A stretch of DNA of 64,000 nucleotides from Streptococcus pneumoniae (GTDB lineage Bacteria > Bacillota > Bacilli > Lactobacillales > Streptococcaceae), in the NCBI RefSeq assembly GCF_001457635.1, contig NZ_LN831051.1, forward strand, positions 1,550,001 to 1,614,000. The letters run 5' to 3'. Shown in pieces: positions 38,364 to 48,205 of this stretch (position 1 is the stretch's first letter; every line of letters starts with the position of its first letter). Both the position numbers and the translations under genes were made by a program. Under the pieces are notes generated by a model, which saw only the letters and a list, made by a program, of their open reading frames with translations, did not search any database and was not told where the DNA came from.

Positions 38364-39224
38364 TTAATAAGTTCCTTCTTCACCTTGGCTAGTCAAGATA
38401 ACAGGTCCATCTTTCGTAATGACAAATTGGTGTTCATACTGACATGACAATCCACCGTCAATGGTCTTATGCGCCCAACTAGTTTTCATATCTGTATCAA
38501 TTTCCCAATCGCCTGTATTGATCATTGGTTCAATGGTTAAGACCATTCCTTCACGAAGACGGAGTCCACGACCTGCAATACCATAGTTAGGAACCATTGG
38601 TTCTTCGTGCATAGTTGGGCCAACACCATGACCAACCAAATCACGCACTACACCGTAACCACGACTTTCAGCGTATTCTTGAATAGCCGCACCGATATCA
38701 CCGATACGATTTCCAACAACAGCTTGCTCAATACCCTTGTACATAGCTTCTTTGGTTACATCCATCAAGTTTTTGACTTCTTCGGACGGTGTACCAACAG
38801 CATAAGCCCAACATGAGTCTGCTAAACCACCAGAATAGCTCTGAGTGTATTTTTTCATTTGTTCAACATTGTTGAAGTTTAATTTTGAGACATTTAGGTC
38901 AGATTTAGCAATGGGACCTCCCAAAACCATATCAACTTTGAGCAAATCACCATCTTTCAAGATATAATGACGAGGGAAAGCGTGAGCCACTTCATCGTTA
39001 AGAGAGCAACAGGTAGCATAAGGATAGTCCATCATGGCACCGTCAACCCCAATCTGAAGTGGAAGGAAATTTTCTTCTTTACAACGACGGCGGACATATT
39101 CTTCAACTTCCCACATATCTACGCCAGGCTTAATCAAATCACGCAAGCCAATATGGATACTTGCTAAAAAATCACCGGCCTTATCCATAGCTTCGATTTC
39201 ACGAGCTGATTTTAATGTTATCAT
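38364..39224 (-). CDS. map: Methionine aminopeptidase, type I
   Basis: 286 aa. Removes initiator Met. Metal-binding and catalytic segments: DLLKVDMVLGG, RDLVGHGVGPTMHEEPMVPN, LTIEPMINTGDWEID and QYEHQFVITKDG. It is the last gene of murA-GNAT-CBS-map. An extension of about 30 residues relative to E. coli Map lies around residue 110, typical of streptococci. Confidence 0.95.
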   Translation of the reverse strand: MITLKSAREIEAMDKAGDFLASIHIGLRDLIKPGVDMWEVEEYVRRRCKEENFLPLQIGVDGAMMDYPYATCCSLNDEVAHAFPRHYILKDGDLLKVDMVLGGPIAKSDLNVSKLNFNNVEQMKKYTQSYSGGLADSCWAYAVGTPSEEVKNLMDVTKEAMYKGIEQAVVGNRIGDIGAAIQEYAESRGYGVVRDLVGHGVGPTMHEEPMVPNYGIAGRGLRLREGMVLTIEPMINTGDWEIDTDMKTSWAHKTIDGGLSCQYEHQFVITKDGPVILTSQGEEGTY

Positions 39225-39239
39225 TTTTTCTCCTAGTTT

Positions 39240-40517
39240 CTAATTAATTTTAACGGTTACATTTGCTTTTGAAACAATCTGATGACCATGATAAATATCG
39301 TAATCAATAATAGCTGACCGTCTCGTATGATGGATAATGCGTGCTTGAATGCGCAGTATATCATCTATCTGAACAGCCTGCAAAAAGTAGATTAGCATCT
39401 GCTCGATAATGAGATTGCGACCACTATTAACAACCAAATCTTGGGTCATATGGGTCAGAATTTCTGCCAATACACCATTAGCCAAAACACCGTTCTTCTC
39501 AAGCATAAAGGGTTCCACTGTAATCACTACTTCATCATGGTGGTAAGAAAGTTTTTGACCAATCTGCTCAGAAAAAGTAGGTAGAGCCGAAACTTGGGAA
39601 CGACTCATCTTCTCCATGACATCTCGTCGTGTCACAACTCCAAGCAAGGTTTGATTATTCCGAACAACTGGTACCATTTCAAAGTCTTCAGCAATCATCC
39701 GTTGACTCACATTGGCAATATTTGTTGATAATCCAACAAAAAATAAACTACGAGACATGACCTTATCAATTGTCGTGCTTGGTGATTTATCACCAGCGTC
39801 TCTCATGGTTACAATTCCAACAACAACCTGATGTTGATTAATAACAGGGAAACGACTGCTACGATTCTTACGTACCAAGTCCAAATAATCTTTAACAGTG
39901 TCAGTCTCTCTTAGAAATCCATATTCGTGACAAGGGCGATAAAGTTTCTCAACTGTCAAAATATCTGTTTTAATTTGAACATTTGACAAGGCTTTATTGA
40001 TCATGGTCGCGACAGTGAAAGTATCATGCTTGCTTCTCAGAACAGGAATCCCTTTTTGATTAGCCAGTTTTAGCACATCATCATGGACCTGAAATCCACC
40101 TGTAACTAGAACTGCATTTTCATTTTCCAAGGCTAGCAACTGAATACGGGTTCGGTCTCCGACAATCAAGAGCCCCCCATCATGAAGGTAAGACAAGATA
40201 TTTTGTTCAGTCATGGCACCAATTGAAAACTTACTAAATTCTCTCTCTAAACCTTCTTGCCCAGCCAGAACCTCAGAAGAAGTCACTTCTGCAATTTCAG
40301 CAAACGTTAATCTCTCTATAGCAACTTTCTGGGATTTAACACGAATTGTTCCACTTCTAGGACGGGTCTCCACAATTCCACGGTTTTCAGCTTCTTTAAT
40401 AGCCCGATAGGCTGTTCCATCACTAACTCCTAGATGATTCGAAATGCTACGAACACTGACCCTTTTACCTACTGGTAATTCCTCCAAATAGCTTAGAATT
40501 TCCTGATGCTTACTCAT
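39240..40517 (-). CDS. HTH-DRTGG-CBS-hotdog regulatory protein (YtoI-like)
   Basis: 425 aa with four parts: N-terminal HTH (ISNHLGVSDGTAYRAIKEAE), a DRTGG-like domain (about 70-180), a CBS pair (FPVINQHQVVVGIVTMRDAG and MVPVVRNNQTLLGVVTRRDV) and a C-terminal thioesterase-like hotdog (VVITVEPFMLEKNGVLANG). Likely binds an adenine nucleotide at the CBS pair and DNA with the HTH. Its start overlaps the acetyltransferase stop by 8 bp. Function unknown. Confidence 0.85.
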   Translation of the reverse strand: MSKHQEILSYLEELPVGKRVSVRSISNHLGVSDGTAYRAIKEAENRGIVETRPRSGTIRVKSQKVAIERLTFAEIAEVTSSEVLAGQEGLEREFSKFSIGAMTEQNILSYLHDGGLLIVGDRTRIQLLALENENAVLVTGGFQVHDDVLKLANQKGIPVLRSKHDTFTVATMINKALSNVQIKTDILTVEKLYRPCHEYGFLRETDTVKDYLDLVRKNRSSRFPVINQHQVVVGIVTMRDAGDKSPSTTIDKVMSRSLFFVGLSTNIANVSQRMIAEDFEMVPVVRNNQTLLGVVTRRDVMEKMSRSQVSALPTFSEQIGQKLSYHHDEVVITVEPFMLEKNGVLANGVLAEILTHMTQDLVVNSGRNLIIEQMLIYFLQAVQIDDILRIQARIIHHTRRSAIIDYDIYHGHQIVSKANVTVKIN

Positions 40518-41061
40518 TGAACTCTCCTTTTACATACCGAAATTCAAGATAATCCCGCATTTTTCTTGTGTAACGATCACTTCCCTTAAACTGACGGAAC
40601 AAACTAAATCCAGACTTAAGAGCAACTCTTTGGCTAGCTTCATTTTCAAGGTGGGTAATGATAGATAATTGTTTTAAGCCAAATTCCTCAAAAGAAAGCT
40701 GACAAATTTTTCTAACAACCTCTGTCATAAATCCTTGCGACCAAGCATCTTTTCTCAAAAAATAGCCAAGCTCAGCTTCTTTTTTGATTTCATCTAACTT
40801 CTCAAATTTAATAGAACCAATCATTTGTTGATTTTTCTGGTCACAAATTGCCCACACTCCCAAAGGGGACTTCATAAAGTAATTGGCCAGTGCATATTGA
40901 CTTTCTTCCAGACTTGCCTGCGTTGGGAAAATAAATTGAAGATTTTCTGGATTTGAAGCTATCTCGCGGAAGTCCTGACTATCACTAAAAAAGAAAGGAC
41001 GCAAATACAAGCGATCCGTTTCAAAAAAAGAAAACATTGCTAATTTGGTCCAAATATTCAT
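40510..41061 (-). CDS. GNAT acetyltransferase, RimJ-like
   Basis: 183 aa from ATG 41061 (GAGGTG site). N-terminal FFETDRLYLRPFFFSDSQDF and the acetyl-CoA region LGYFLRKDAWSQGFMTEVV are typical of the RimJ/RimL class. Substrate could be a protein N terminus or a small molecule. Between murA and the CBS gene. Confidence 0.85.
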   Translation of the reverse strand: MNIWTKLAMFSFFETDRLYLRPFFFSDSQDFREIASNPENLQFIFPTQASLEESQYALANYFMKSPLGVWAICDQKNQQMIGSIKFEKLDEIKKEAELGYFLRKDAWSQGFMTEVVRKICQLSFEEFGLKQLSIITHLENEASQRVALKSGFSLFRQFKGSDRYTRKMRDYLEFRYVKGEFNE

Positions 41062-41076
41062 AAACACCTCTACGGT

Positions 41077-42336
41077 TTAATCCTCAACAAGTCTAATATC
41101 CGCTCCTAAATTACGTAATTTTTCGATAATATCAGAATAACCACGTAAGATAAACTCGATATTGGTAATTTCAGTTTTACCTTCAGCCATAAGCCCAGCA
41201 ATGACTAGTGCAGCCCCAGCTCTTAAGTCGGTCGCTTTAACACTGGCCCCACGTAAATCACGTCCACCCGTGTACAAAATATGACCATTTGTTGTCGAAA
41301 TATCCGCATCCATCTTTGCTAGTTCAAAAACATGATTTACACGTTTTTCGTAAATCGTATCGACAATTGTACCACGACCATTCGCTCTTAGTAAAAGAGG
41401 GGTAAGCGGTTGTTGCAAATCAGTTGCAAAGCCTGGGTAAGGAGCTGTCTTAATATTGATTGCTTTCAAATTAGACTGTTCCTCGACAAAAATGCTGTCT
41501 TCAGATACAGTCATTCTCACTCCCATTTCTTCCAACTTAGCAATAAACCCTTCCAGGTGTTCGTAAAGAACATTATTTATACGAATTCCTTTACCAACTG
41601 CAGCAGCTAAAGATATATATGTTCCAGCTTCAATGCGGTCTGGAATCACCTGATGACGTGTCCCATGTAATCTTTCAACACCATCAATAATGATGATATT
41701 AGTTCCTGCCCCACGGATATGGGCACCCATATTATTCAAGAGAGTAGCTACATCAATAATCTCAGGTTCACGGGCTGCATTTTCAATAATAGTACGACCA
41801 TTTGCTTTAACCGCAGCAATCATCGTATTAATCGTTGCTCCCACACTAACCGTATCCATGTAAATACTTGCACCATGAAGTCCTGTATCTTTAGCAGATA
41901 ACTTCATGTTATCTCCCTCGTAGCTAGCAGTGGCACCCATAGCTTCAAACGCCTTAAGGTGTAAGTCAATCGGACGAGGACCAAGATCACATCCTCCCGG
42001 TAGACCAACTGTCGCTTCACCAAAACGGCCTAAGAGGCTCCCATAAAAATAGTAAGATGCACGAAGACTGTTAATTTTACCATAAGGCATTGGAATATTT
42101 TGAACACCTCTTGGGTCAATCTCCAATACATCGTCATAACGCTTAACAGTAGCTCCCATCAATTCCATGATTTCGACAAGACTGGCTACATCCGAAATAT
42201 CTGGAACACAATCCAAAGTCACCACATCATCAGCCAATATAATAGCTGGAATTAAGGCCACAACACTATTTTTAGCACCACTAATAGTAATTTCACCTTG
42301 CAGTGGTAATCCACCATTGATAACAATTTTTCTCAT
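41077..42336 (-). CDS. murA: UDP-GlcNAc 1-carboxyvinyltransferase
   Basis: 419 aa, first committed step of peptidoglycan synthesis. Catalytic Cys in [21 protein letters not shown]-sugar contacts in [11 protein letters not shown], and the PEP-site Arg in [18 protein letters not shown]. Streptococci have two MurA enzymes; by context I think this is MurA2 (MurZ). Starts an operon with the acetyltransferase, CBS protein and map. Confidence 0.93.
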   Translation of the reverse strand: MRKIVINGGLPLQGEITISGAKNSVVALIPAIILADDVVTLDCVPDISDVASLVEIMELMGATVKRYDDVLEIDPRGVQNIPMPYGKINSLRASYYFYGSLLGRFGEATVGLPGGCDLGPRPIDLHLKAFEAMGATASYEGDNMKLSAKDTGLHGASIYMDTVSVGATINTMIAAVKANGRTIIENAAREPEIIDVATLLNNMGAHIRGAGTNIIIIDGVERLHGTRHQVIPDRIEAGTYISLAAAVGKGIRINNVLYEHLEGFIAKLEEMGVRMTVSEDSIFVEEQSNLKAINIKTAPYPGFATDLQQPLTPLLLRANGRGTIVDTIYEKRVNHVFELAKMDADISTTNGHILYTGGRDLRGASVKATDLRAGAALVIAGLMAEGKTEITNIEFILRGYSDIIEKLRNLGADIRLVED

Positions 42337-42471
42337 TCTAAGTTTTCAATACTCTTTCAAGATTTCTAATAAGGTCTTCAAAATAAAGTATATCATAAAT
42401 TTATCCTTTTTTCCATCCTTTTCAATTTTATTGGATAAATCAGAGTTGACGAGTTAGTAACTGAATTACTA

Positions 42472-42624
42472 ATACTCAATAAAAATCAAAGATCAAACTA
42501 GGAAACTAGCCGCAGGTTGCTCAAAACACTGTTTTGAGGTTGTAGATGGAACTGACGTAGTCAGTATCCTACACGTACGGCAAGGCGATATTGACGTGAT
42601 TTGAAGAGATTTTCGAAGAGTATA
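42472..42624 (-). repeat. Full BOX element (A-B-C)
   Basis: boxC (tactcaataaaaatcaaag, aactaggaaactagccgcag), boxB (aaaacactgttttgaggttg, aactgacgtagtcagt) and boxA (acggcaaggcgatattgacg, ttttcgaagagtat) are all present. Read A to C on the minus strand. Confidence 0.92.
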
Positions 42625-43319
42625 ATCTTTCTCGAATCGCTATTGCCCCTTTTTTATCCCCTGAAACCGAGTAGGAGCTAAGACTAGATCTCTTATCTAA
42701 ATATCGGAATACGGCTGTTCAACTAAATTTTAGCAAGAACTTCTCTCCCTTCTCTCAGTTCACAGAAGCGTTTTATACATACCGTCCTATATTTCATGAA
42801 CAAGACGTTTTCAGGCTAGCATCCTATCAGACAATCTATTTTAAAGATAACCGTGACTCAGGATCACTTCTATCTGTCGTTTTCTCTTTATAGTGATAGA
42901 CCTCACGGGATAAGTCGTACATCTTTTCTCGTGTATACAAGATATGAGGACGTTAAAAGGTTACAGTGAAAATAGAAAATCTTAGTACGAATTCAATTAC
43001 TCTCGTGATTTACGCATATAGGTTACGACTACCTTTTTGGACTTTAGAATTTGAGGCCCTCTTATCCGCTATATACGCCTTATTATCACGTTCCTGTTCG
43101 TAGAGCCACGATTTCGCTATCCCTTCTTCTGACGATTCTTATTTCCAGCGTCAGACTTAAAACGGTCTATCCCCAGACCATTTTAATCCGCTACCTCACG
43201 ATAGTCAGGCTTGGGAATCACTATTTGACTCGCCGAGAACTTTGACATCAGATATACTATAACAAATTGAAATAAGAATAAAACAATTTAATTTTGAAAT
43301 TCAAATCAATTTATAGCAA
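42625..43319. other. 695-bp unexplained intergenic region
   Basis: No ORF longer than about 65 codons and no recognised family on either strand. Its base composition looks more GC-rich than the surrounding non-coding DNA, without long A/T tracts until about 43250. Stops occur in all frames. It may be a decayed gene or an RNA region. Confidence 0.5.
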
Positions 43320-43426
43320 TATAGTTGATTGAAACTAGAATAGTACACCTCTGCTTCTAAAACATTGTTAGAAATCGATTTTACTGTCCTGATCGATTTG
43401 TCCTGTTCTCATTTCATTTTACTATA
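43320..43426. repeat. Full 107-bp RUP element
   Basis: Runs from tatagttgattgaaactaga to catttcattttactata; exactly 107 bp, the published RUP length. Contains the cgatttgtcctga segment missing from the RUP at 14751. Confidence 0.9.
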
Positions 43427-43486
43427 TTTTAGAAGATATGCTGTGCTATTCCAGATTCAGTTCGCTATACATGCCCGTCGTACCAC

Positions 43487-43519
43487 AAAATCCTGTGTCT
43501 GATGAGGCACGGGATTTTT
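43487..43519 (+). terminator. Terminator interrupted by IS1167
   Basis: Stem aaaatcctgtgtc / ggcacgggatttt. Its T-run is part of the 8-bp target duplicated by the IS. Confidence 0.7.
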
Positions 43520-44906
43520 GGCTCTATAATATTTGTAGTGGGTAAATCCCCTATAGATATTATGGAGCCTATTTTTGTGTAGAAAAAAAGTCCCATATGA
43601 CCTATAATGAAAAGCGACAAAACAACTCATTAGAAAGAATCATATGGAACAATTACATTTTATCACAAAATTACTAGACATTAAAGACCCTAATATCCAG
43701 ATTTTAGACATCATCAATAAGGATACACACAAGGAAATCATCGCCAAACTGGACTATGAAGCTCCATCTTGTCCTGAGTGCGGAAGTCAAATGAAGAAAT
43801 ATGACTTTCAAAAACCTTCTAAAATTCCTTATCTTGAAACAACTGGTATGCCTACTAGAATTCTCCTTAGAAAGCGTCGTTTCAAGTGCTATCATTGTTC
43901 TAAAATGATGGTCGCTGAAACTTCTATCGTCAAGAAGAATCACCAAATCCCTCGTATCATCAACCAAAAGATTGCTCAAAAGTTAATTGAAAAGATTTCT
44001 ATGACTGATATTGCCCATCAGCTTTCCATCTCAACTTCAACTGTTATTCGTAAGCTCAATGATTTTCACTTTAAACATGATTTTTCTTGTCTTCCTGAGA
44101 TTATGTCTTGGGATGAGTATGCTTTTACAAAGGGAAAGATGAGCTTCATTGCGCAAGATTTTAACAATCTCAATATCATCACTGTTCTTGAGGGAAGAAC
44201 ACAAGCTATCATTCGAAATCACTTTCTTCGCTACGATAGAGTTGTCCGATGTCGCGTCAAAATTATTACTATGGATATGTTTAGCCCTTACTATGGCTTG
44301 GCTAAACAGCTTCGCTTTCACATTGTACAACATCTTAGCCGTGCTATGAGTCGTGTGCGTGTTCAAATCATGAATCAGTTTCATCGAAAATTCCATGAAT
44401 ACAAGGCTATCAAGCGCTACTGGAAGCTCATACAACAGGATAGCCGTAAACTGAGTGATAAGCGATTTTATCGTCCTACTTTTCGTATACATTTAACCAA
44501 TAAAGAGATTTTAGACAAGCTTTTGAGCTATTCACAAGACTTGAAACATCACTATCAGCTCTATCAACTCTTGCTTTTTCACTTCCAGAATAAGGAACCA
44601 GAGAAATTTTTCGGGCTTATTGAGGACAATCTTAAGCAGGTTCATCCTATTTTTCAGACTGTCTTTAAAACCTTCCTCAAAGATAAAGAAAAGATTGTCA
44701 ACGCCCTTCAACTACACTATTCTAATGCCAAACTGGAAGCGACCAATAATCTCATCAAACTTATCAAGCGCAATGCCTTTGGTTTTCGAAACTTTGAAAA
44801 CTTCAAAAAACGGATTTTTATCGCTCTGAATATCAAAAAAGAAAGGACAAAATTTGTCCTTTCTCGAGCTTAGCTGACTTCAACCCACTACAATTGACAA
44901 AGAGCC
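43520..44906 (+). mobile_element. IS1167 copy (ISL3 family), with perfect 8-bp target duplication
   Basis: Ends ggctctataatatttgtagt and (reverse) ggctctttgtcaattgtagt share ggctct and ttgtagtggg. Flanks ggattttt (43512-43519) and ggattttt (44907-44914) are identical 8-bp duplications, typical of ISL3. Length 1387 bp; the transposase carries a small in-frame deletion. Confidence 0.92.
43644..44873 (+). CDS. IS1167 transposase, internal deletion
   Basis: 409 aa ISL3 transposase. N-terminal zinc finger CPECG...CYHCS, HTH MTDIAHQLSISTSTVIRKLN, first Asp in SWDEYAFTKG, and Glu in SNAKLEATNN. At AKQLRFHIVQHL I expect AKQL-(about 9 residues)-DRFHIVQHL; the second catalytic Asp before RFH is therefore missing. 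I recall about 418 aa for an intact copy. Probably inactive. Confidence 0.85.
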   Translation: MEQLHFITKLLDIKDPNIQILDIINKDTHKEIIAKLDYEAPSCPECGSQMKKYDFQKPSKIPYLETTGMPTRILLRKRRFKCYHCSKMMVAETSIVKKNHQIPRIINQKIAQKLIEKISMTDIAHQLSISTSTVIRKLNDFHFKHDFSCLPEIMSWDEYAFTKGKMSFIAQDFNNLNIITVLEGRTQAIIRNHFLRYDRVVRCRVKIITMDMFSPYYGLAKQLRFHIVQHLSRAMSRVRVQIMNQFHRKFHEYKAIKRYWKLIQQDSRKLSDKRFYRPTFRIHLTNKEILDKLLSYSQDLKHHYQLYQLLLFHFQNKEPEKFFGLIEDNLKQVHPIFQTVFKTFLKDKEKIVNALQLHYSNAKLEATNNLIKLIKRNAFGFRNFENFKKRIFIALNIKKERTKFVLSRA

Positions 44907-44922
44907 GGATTTTTTAGCTTCT

Positions 44923-45081
44923 TTACTGAGATGGATTTTCCTTTTTAGTTCGTGCCAATCTCAAGGCACGATTTGGATTGAGACGATTAAATAGTTCTTC
45001 CAATTTCTTTTCATTCCAAACGTCTGCGGCGGAAACAAAATTACCATCCGCATCTCGGAAAGATATCGGTTTATCTCCCAT
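44923..45081 (-). CDS. Small conserved hypothetical protein
   Basis: 52 aa starting MGDKPISFRDADGNFVSAAD and ending RTKKENPSQ, with a GGAG site upstream. Basic C terminus, acidic middle. It follows obgE by 9 bp, so cotranscribed. IS1167 lies 16 bp past its stop. Family unrecognised. Confidence 0.75.
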   Translation of the reverse strand: MGDKPISFRDADGNFVSAADVWNEKKLEELFNRLNPNRALRLARTKKENPSQ

Positions 45082-45090
45082 ACCAGTCTC

Positions 45091-46401
45091 CTAGTCTACA
45101 AATTCAAACTCAAATTTACCAATGCGGACCAAATCCCCATCTTTAGCTCCACGCGCACGAAGGGCTTCATCAACCCCCATACCACGAAGCTGACGGGCAA
45201 ATTTCATGACAGATTCATCACGATCAAAGTTGGTCATATTAAAGAGTTTCATGAGTTTTTCACCAGAAAGTACCCATGTCGCATCGTCATCACGACTAAT
45301 TTCAAAGGCTTTTTCTTCTTCGTCAAATCCATAGTAAGCTTCTTCTTCCATATCGGACTCGTCGTAGAGCAAAAATTCTGGTGTCTTGTCTAACAATTCA
45401 GCTGTAGCATCTAAAAGTGTTGCCAGACCTTGCTTGGTCAATCCAGAAATTGGGAAGATAGCTGGTAACTCTTCAAATTCATCATAATTTTCAGCCAATT
45501 TTTTCTTAAATTCTTCAAGATTTTCCTGACTCTCAGGCATGTCCATCTTATTAGCTACAATAATCTGTGGACGCTCCATGAGGCGAAGATTGTAAGACTC
45601 CAGCTCTTTATTGATAGCTAGGTAATCCTCATATGGATCACGGCCTTCGCTAGCTGACATATCAATGATGTGAAGGATAACACGTGTACGCTCGATATGA
45701 CGGAGGAACTGAGTTCCCAAACCAACACCTTGACTAGCCCCTTCAATCAAACCTGGCAAGTCGGCTACTGCAAAGGATTCACCTGATTGGGTGCGAACCA
45801 TACCTAAATTTGGTACAATAGTGGTAAAGTGGTAGGCACCAATTTTAGGCTTAGCTGAGGTAATAACACTTAAAAGTGTTGACTTCCCTACAGATGGGAA
45901 TCCTACTAAACCGACATCTGCCAAGATTTTTAGTTCCAATTGTAACTCACGTTCCTGACCTGGTTCTCCATTTTCAGAGATTTCCGGTGCAGGATTTTTT
46001 GGTGTCGCGAAACGAATATTTCCACGTCCACCACGACCAGCGTGGGCAACGATAAATTCTTGCCCATGTTCAATCAAATCTGTTAAAACCTTGCCAGTCT
46101 CCGCATCACGAACAGTCGTACCTTGTGGTACTCGAACTCTAAGGTCCTCAGCACCACGACCATGCATCCCTTTGGTCATCCCTTTTTCACCAGAATCAGC
46201 CTTGAAATGACGATTGTAGCGGAAATCCATCAAGGTACGTAGTCCTTCGTCTACAACGAAGACCACATTGCCTCCACGACCACCATCACCACCCCAAGGG
46301 CCTCCATTAGGGACATATTTTTCACGACGAAAGGCAACCATACCATCGCCACCATTACCAGCCTTGACCTTAATCTTAGCTGTATCTAAAAACATACTCA
46401 T
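45091..46401 (-). CDS. obgE: GTPase ObgE
   Basis: 436 aa: glycine-rich Obg fold (about 1-158; [17 protein letters not shown]), G domain with [20 protein letters not shown] and NKMD, and a C-terminal OCT domain. Functions in late 50S ribosome assembly and stress control. Length typical. Confidence 0.96.
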   Translation of the reverse strand: MSMFLDTAKIKVKAGNGGDGMVAFRREKYVPNGGPWGGDGGRGGNVVFVVDEGLRTLMDFRYNRHFKADSGEKGMTKGMHGRGAEDLRVRVPQGTTVRDAETGKVLTDLIEHGQEFIVAHAGRGGRGNIRFATPKNPAPEISENGEPGQERELQLELKILADVGLVGFPSVGKSTLLSVITSAKPKIGAYHFTTIVPNLGMVRTQSGESFAVADLPGLIEGASQGVGLGTQFLRHIERTRVILHIIDMSASEGRDPYEDYLAINKELESYNLRLMERPQIIVANKMDMPESQENLEEFKKKLAENYDEFEELPAIFPISGLTKQGLATLLDATAELLDKTPEFLLYDESDMEEEAYYGFDEEEKAFEISRDDDATWVLSGEKLMKLFNMTNFDRDESVMKFARQLRGMGVDEALRARGAKDGDLVRIGKFEFEFVD

Positions 46402-46464
46402 TATTTCTTCTCACTTTAAAAAAGGGCTGGGAAATCCCAGTCACTAAATTTTCTTGAATCTATT

Positions 46465-46599
46465 TTATAGATTACTGAGGGCACCAATTGCAGTTGCAAA
46501 AATTCCCAATAAACTTGCTACTAGCATGATAATCACGATAAACAAGGTTATTTTCTCAAACATAGTTTTTTTACGATTTCCATTATCTCCAAATGCCAT
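46465..46599 (-). CDS. DUF4044 small membrane protein
   Basis: 44 aa: MAFGDNGNRKKTMFEKITLF then a single hydrophobic helix (IVIIMLVASLLGIFATAIGA). Basic N terminus should stay in the cytoplasm. RBS AAGGAG upstream. I recognise it as the DUF4044 type; function unknown. Lies upstream of obgE. Confidence 0.8.
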   Translation of the reverse strand: MAFGDNGNRKKTMFEKITLFIVIIMLVASLLGIFATAIGALSNL

Positions 46600-46657
46600 T
46601 TTTCTCTCCTTCGTTACATTCTATTTTCTATTATCTTAGCATGAATTGAGCTAGTTT

Positions 46658-46834
46658 TCAATAGTCAGTTGCTACTGGTGCGATAATCCATAAAATAATG
46701 TAAGCTACAATTCCAGCTCCGTAACAGCAAGTAAGAACACCCCAAATGACTCGAACGATAGTCGGATCCATATCCAGATAATGGGCCACCCCAGCACAAA
46801 CACCCGCAATCTTTTTATCACGACCGCTTCTCAT
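46658..46834 (-). CDS. PspC-domain membrane protein, possible frameshift at start
   Basis: 58 aa beginning MRSGRDKKIAGVCAGVAHYL, then DPTIVRVIWG and a hydrophobic helix: the PspC domain (envelope-stress type, not the choline-binding PspC). The only good ribosome site (AGAGGA) precedes an ATG at 46850 followed by seven A; with six A that start would read MKKQLMRSGRDKK in frame. So the gene may be frameshifted, or use the internal ATG at 46834. Confidence 0.7.
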   Translation of the reverse strand: MRSGRDKKIAGVCAGVAHYLDMDPTIVRVIWGVLTCCYGAGIVAYIILWIIAPVATDY

Positions 46835-46864
46835 TAATTGTTTTTTTCATAGCTGTTCCTCTTT

Positions 46865-48190
46865 CTATTCTTCATGGTCTTTCCAATAGTCTCTCATACT
46901 GATCAACTGTGTTTTTGAAGCCTTCAACATGCGTCTAGAACCTTTTACAGGTACAGCAACCACCTGTTGCGGAAGATACAAAACTGTCTTAAAGATACGC
47001 TGACTGACCGTATCATCTTTAGCCAAATCTTTCTGGAAGTTATTTGAAATAATAGCATCCAGATAAAACTCATGCACTCGTTTCCCAAAGTTCTCCGCTG
47101 AAATCTCATACAATTTCTCTGATAAGGTATGCTCGTTCATGTCTGGTGTTGCAATCAGGGCTTCCAAAATAGCACCAGCCAAATCATGTTCTCCATAGTA
47201 CAAGGTTCCAAACATTTTATCACTGATGAGGTTGTTCAAATAAGGATTTCCGTGAGCAATGACAGGTGTTCCACTGGCTAAGCTTTCCAAGTAGGTCAAA
47301 CCTTGCGTTTCGCTTGTCGATGCCGAAATGAAGAAATCCGCCGCTTTATAGTAAAGAGCCGTCTCACTAGGAGCAATCATCCCTGTAAAGATGACTGAGT
47401 CTTGAATCTCTAGGTTCTGAGCTTGCTCTTTGAGGTCATTCAGATAAGGGCCATCCCCAGCTACTACCAGTTTAACCTTGTCTTCCTCTTTCAGAACATC
47501 AGCAAAGGCTGCTAAAACTGCTTGAATATTTTTTTCATAGGAGATTCTCGAAAGACTAAGCAACGTCTTTTCACCATCTTGAATCCCTAGTTTACTACGC
47601 AGTTCTTTCAAATTTTCCTGCTTGATTTCCGGACGCTCAAACTTGGCTAATTCAATCCCAGTAGGAATGACCCGTTTTTCAACCTTGACCTTATAATCAG
47701 ATAGCAAGTCACGGACAATCTCACTAGGACAAATAACCCCATCCACATCATGCAGGAAACCTCTAACCAGATACTTGACCATACTCGGCCGGATCAACAT
47801 CCCCTTAGCAATATAATGGACATAGTCTTCATACTGGGTGTGATAGGTATGGATGACTGGAATTTTCAATTCACGCGCAATCCAAATCCCCAACAGGCCA
47901 AGAGAAAATTCTGTCTGAGTATGGATAATATCTAGCTGATACTGTTTAGCAATTTCAAGTGCCTTGCTAAAACCTCGGTAGGCAAAGCGACGATCCTTAA
48001 AAGCAAAGAAAGGAACACTTGGAATGCGGATAATTTGCCAATCTTCGTAGCGATTGACATCCTTATCTGTCGTCGTAAAGATAAAAACAGCATGTCCCTG
48101 CTTTTCAAGTTCTGTTTTCAAGGTTCGAATACTGGTCGCAACACCAGAAACCTGAGGAAAATAGGTATCTGTAAATAAACCAATTCGCAT
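46865..48190 (-). CDS. Glycolipid glucosyltransferase (GT4)
   Basis: 441 aa GT-B enzyme. N-terminal FTDTYFPQVSGVATSIRTL and C-terminal SETQGLTYLESLASGTPVIA donor motif. By homology and by pairing with cpoA it should transfer glucose to diacylglycerol to make alpha-monoglucosyl-DAG. Its start is 16 bp after cpoA. Acts at the inner membrane face. Confidence 0.88.
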   Translation of the reverse strand: MRIGLFTDTYFPQVSGVATSIRTLKTELEKQGHAVFIFTTTDKDVNRYEDWQIIRIPSVPFFAFKDRRFAYRGFSKALEIAKQYQLDIIHTQTEFSLGLLGIWIARELKIPVIHTYHTQYEDYVHYIAKGMLIRPSMVKYLVRGFLHDVDGVICPSEIVRDLLSDYKVKVEKRVIPTGIELAKFERPEIKQENLKELRSKLGIQDGEKTLLSLSRISYEKNIQAVLAAFADVLKEEDKVKLVVAGDGPYLNDLKEQAQNLEIQDSVIFTGMIAPSETALYYKAADFFISASTSETQGLTYLESLASGTPVIAHGNPYLNNLISDKMFGTLYYGEHDLAGAILEALIATPDMNEHTLSEKLYEISAENFGKRVHEFYLDAIISNNFQKDLAKDDTVSQRIFKTVLYLPQQVVAVPVKGSRRMLKASKTQLISMRDYWKDHEE

Positions 48191-48205
48191 AGATTACCTC
48201 ACTTT

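Noticed and set aside
43051..43245. 64-codon plus-strand frame in the unexplained region
   Set aside because: No ribosome site and composition not protein-like (Arg/Leu/Ser-rich); kept only as unexplained DNA.
44037..44492. 151-codon minus-strand frame
   Set aside because: Antisense to the IS1167 transposase.
46454..46639. 61-codon plus-strand frame
   Set aside because: Antisense to the 44-aa DUF4044 gene, which has a good ribosome site and a family match.
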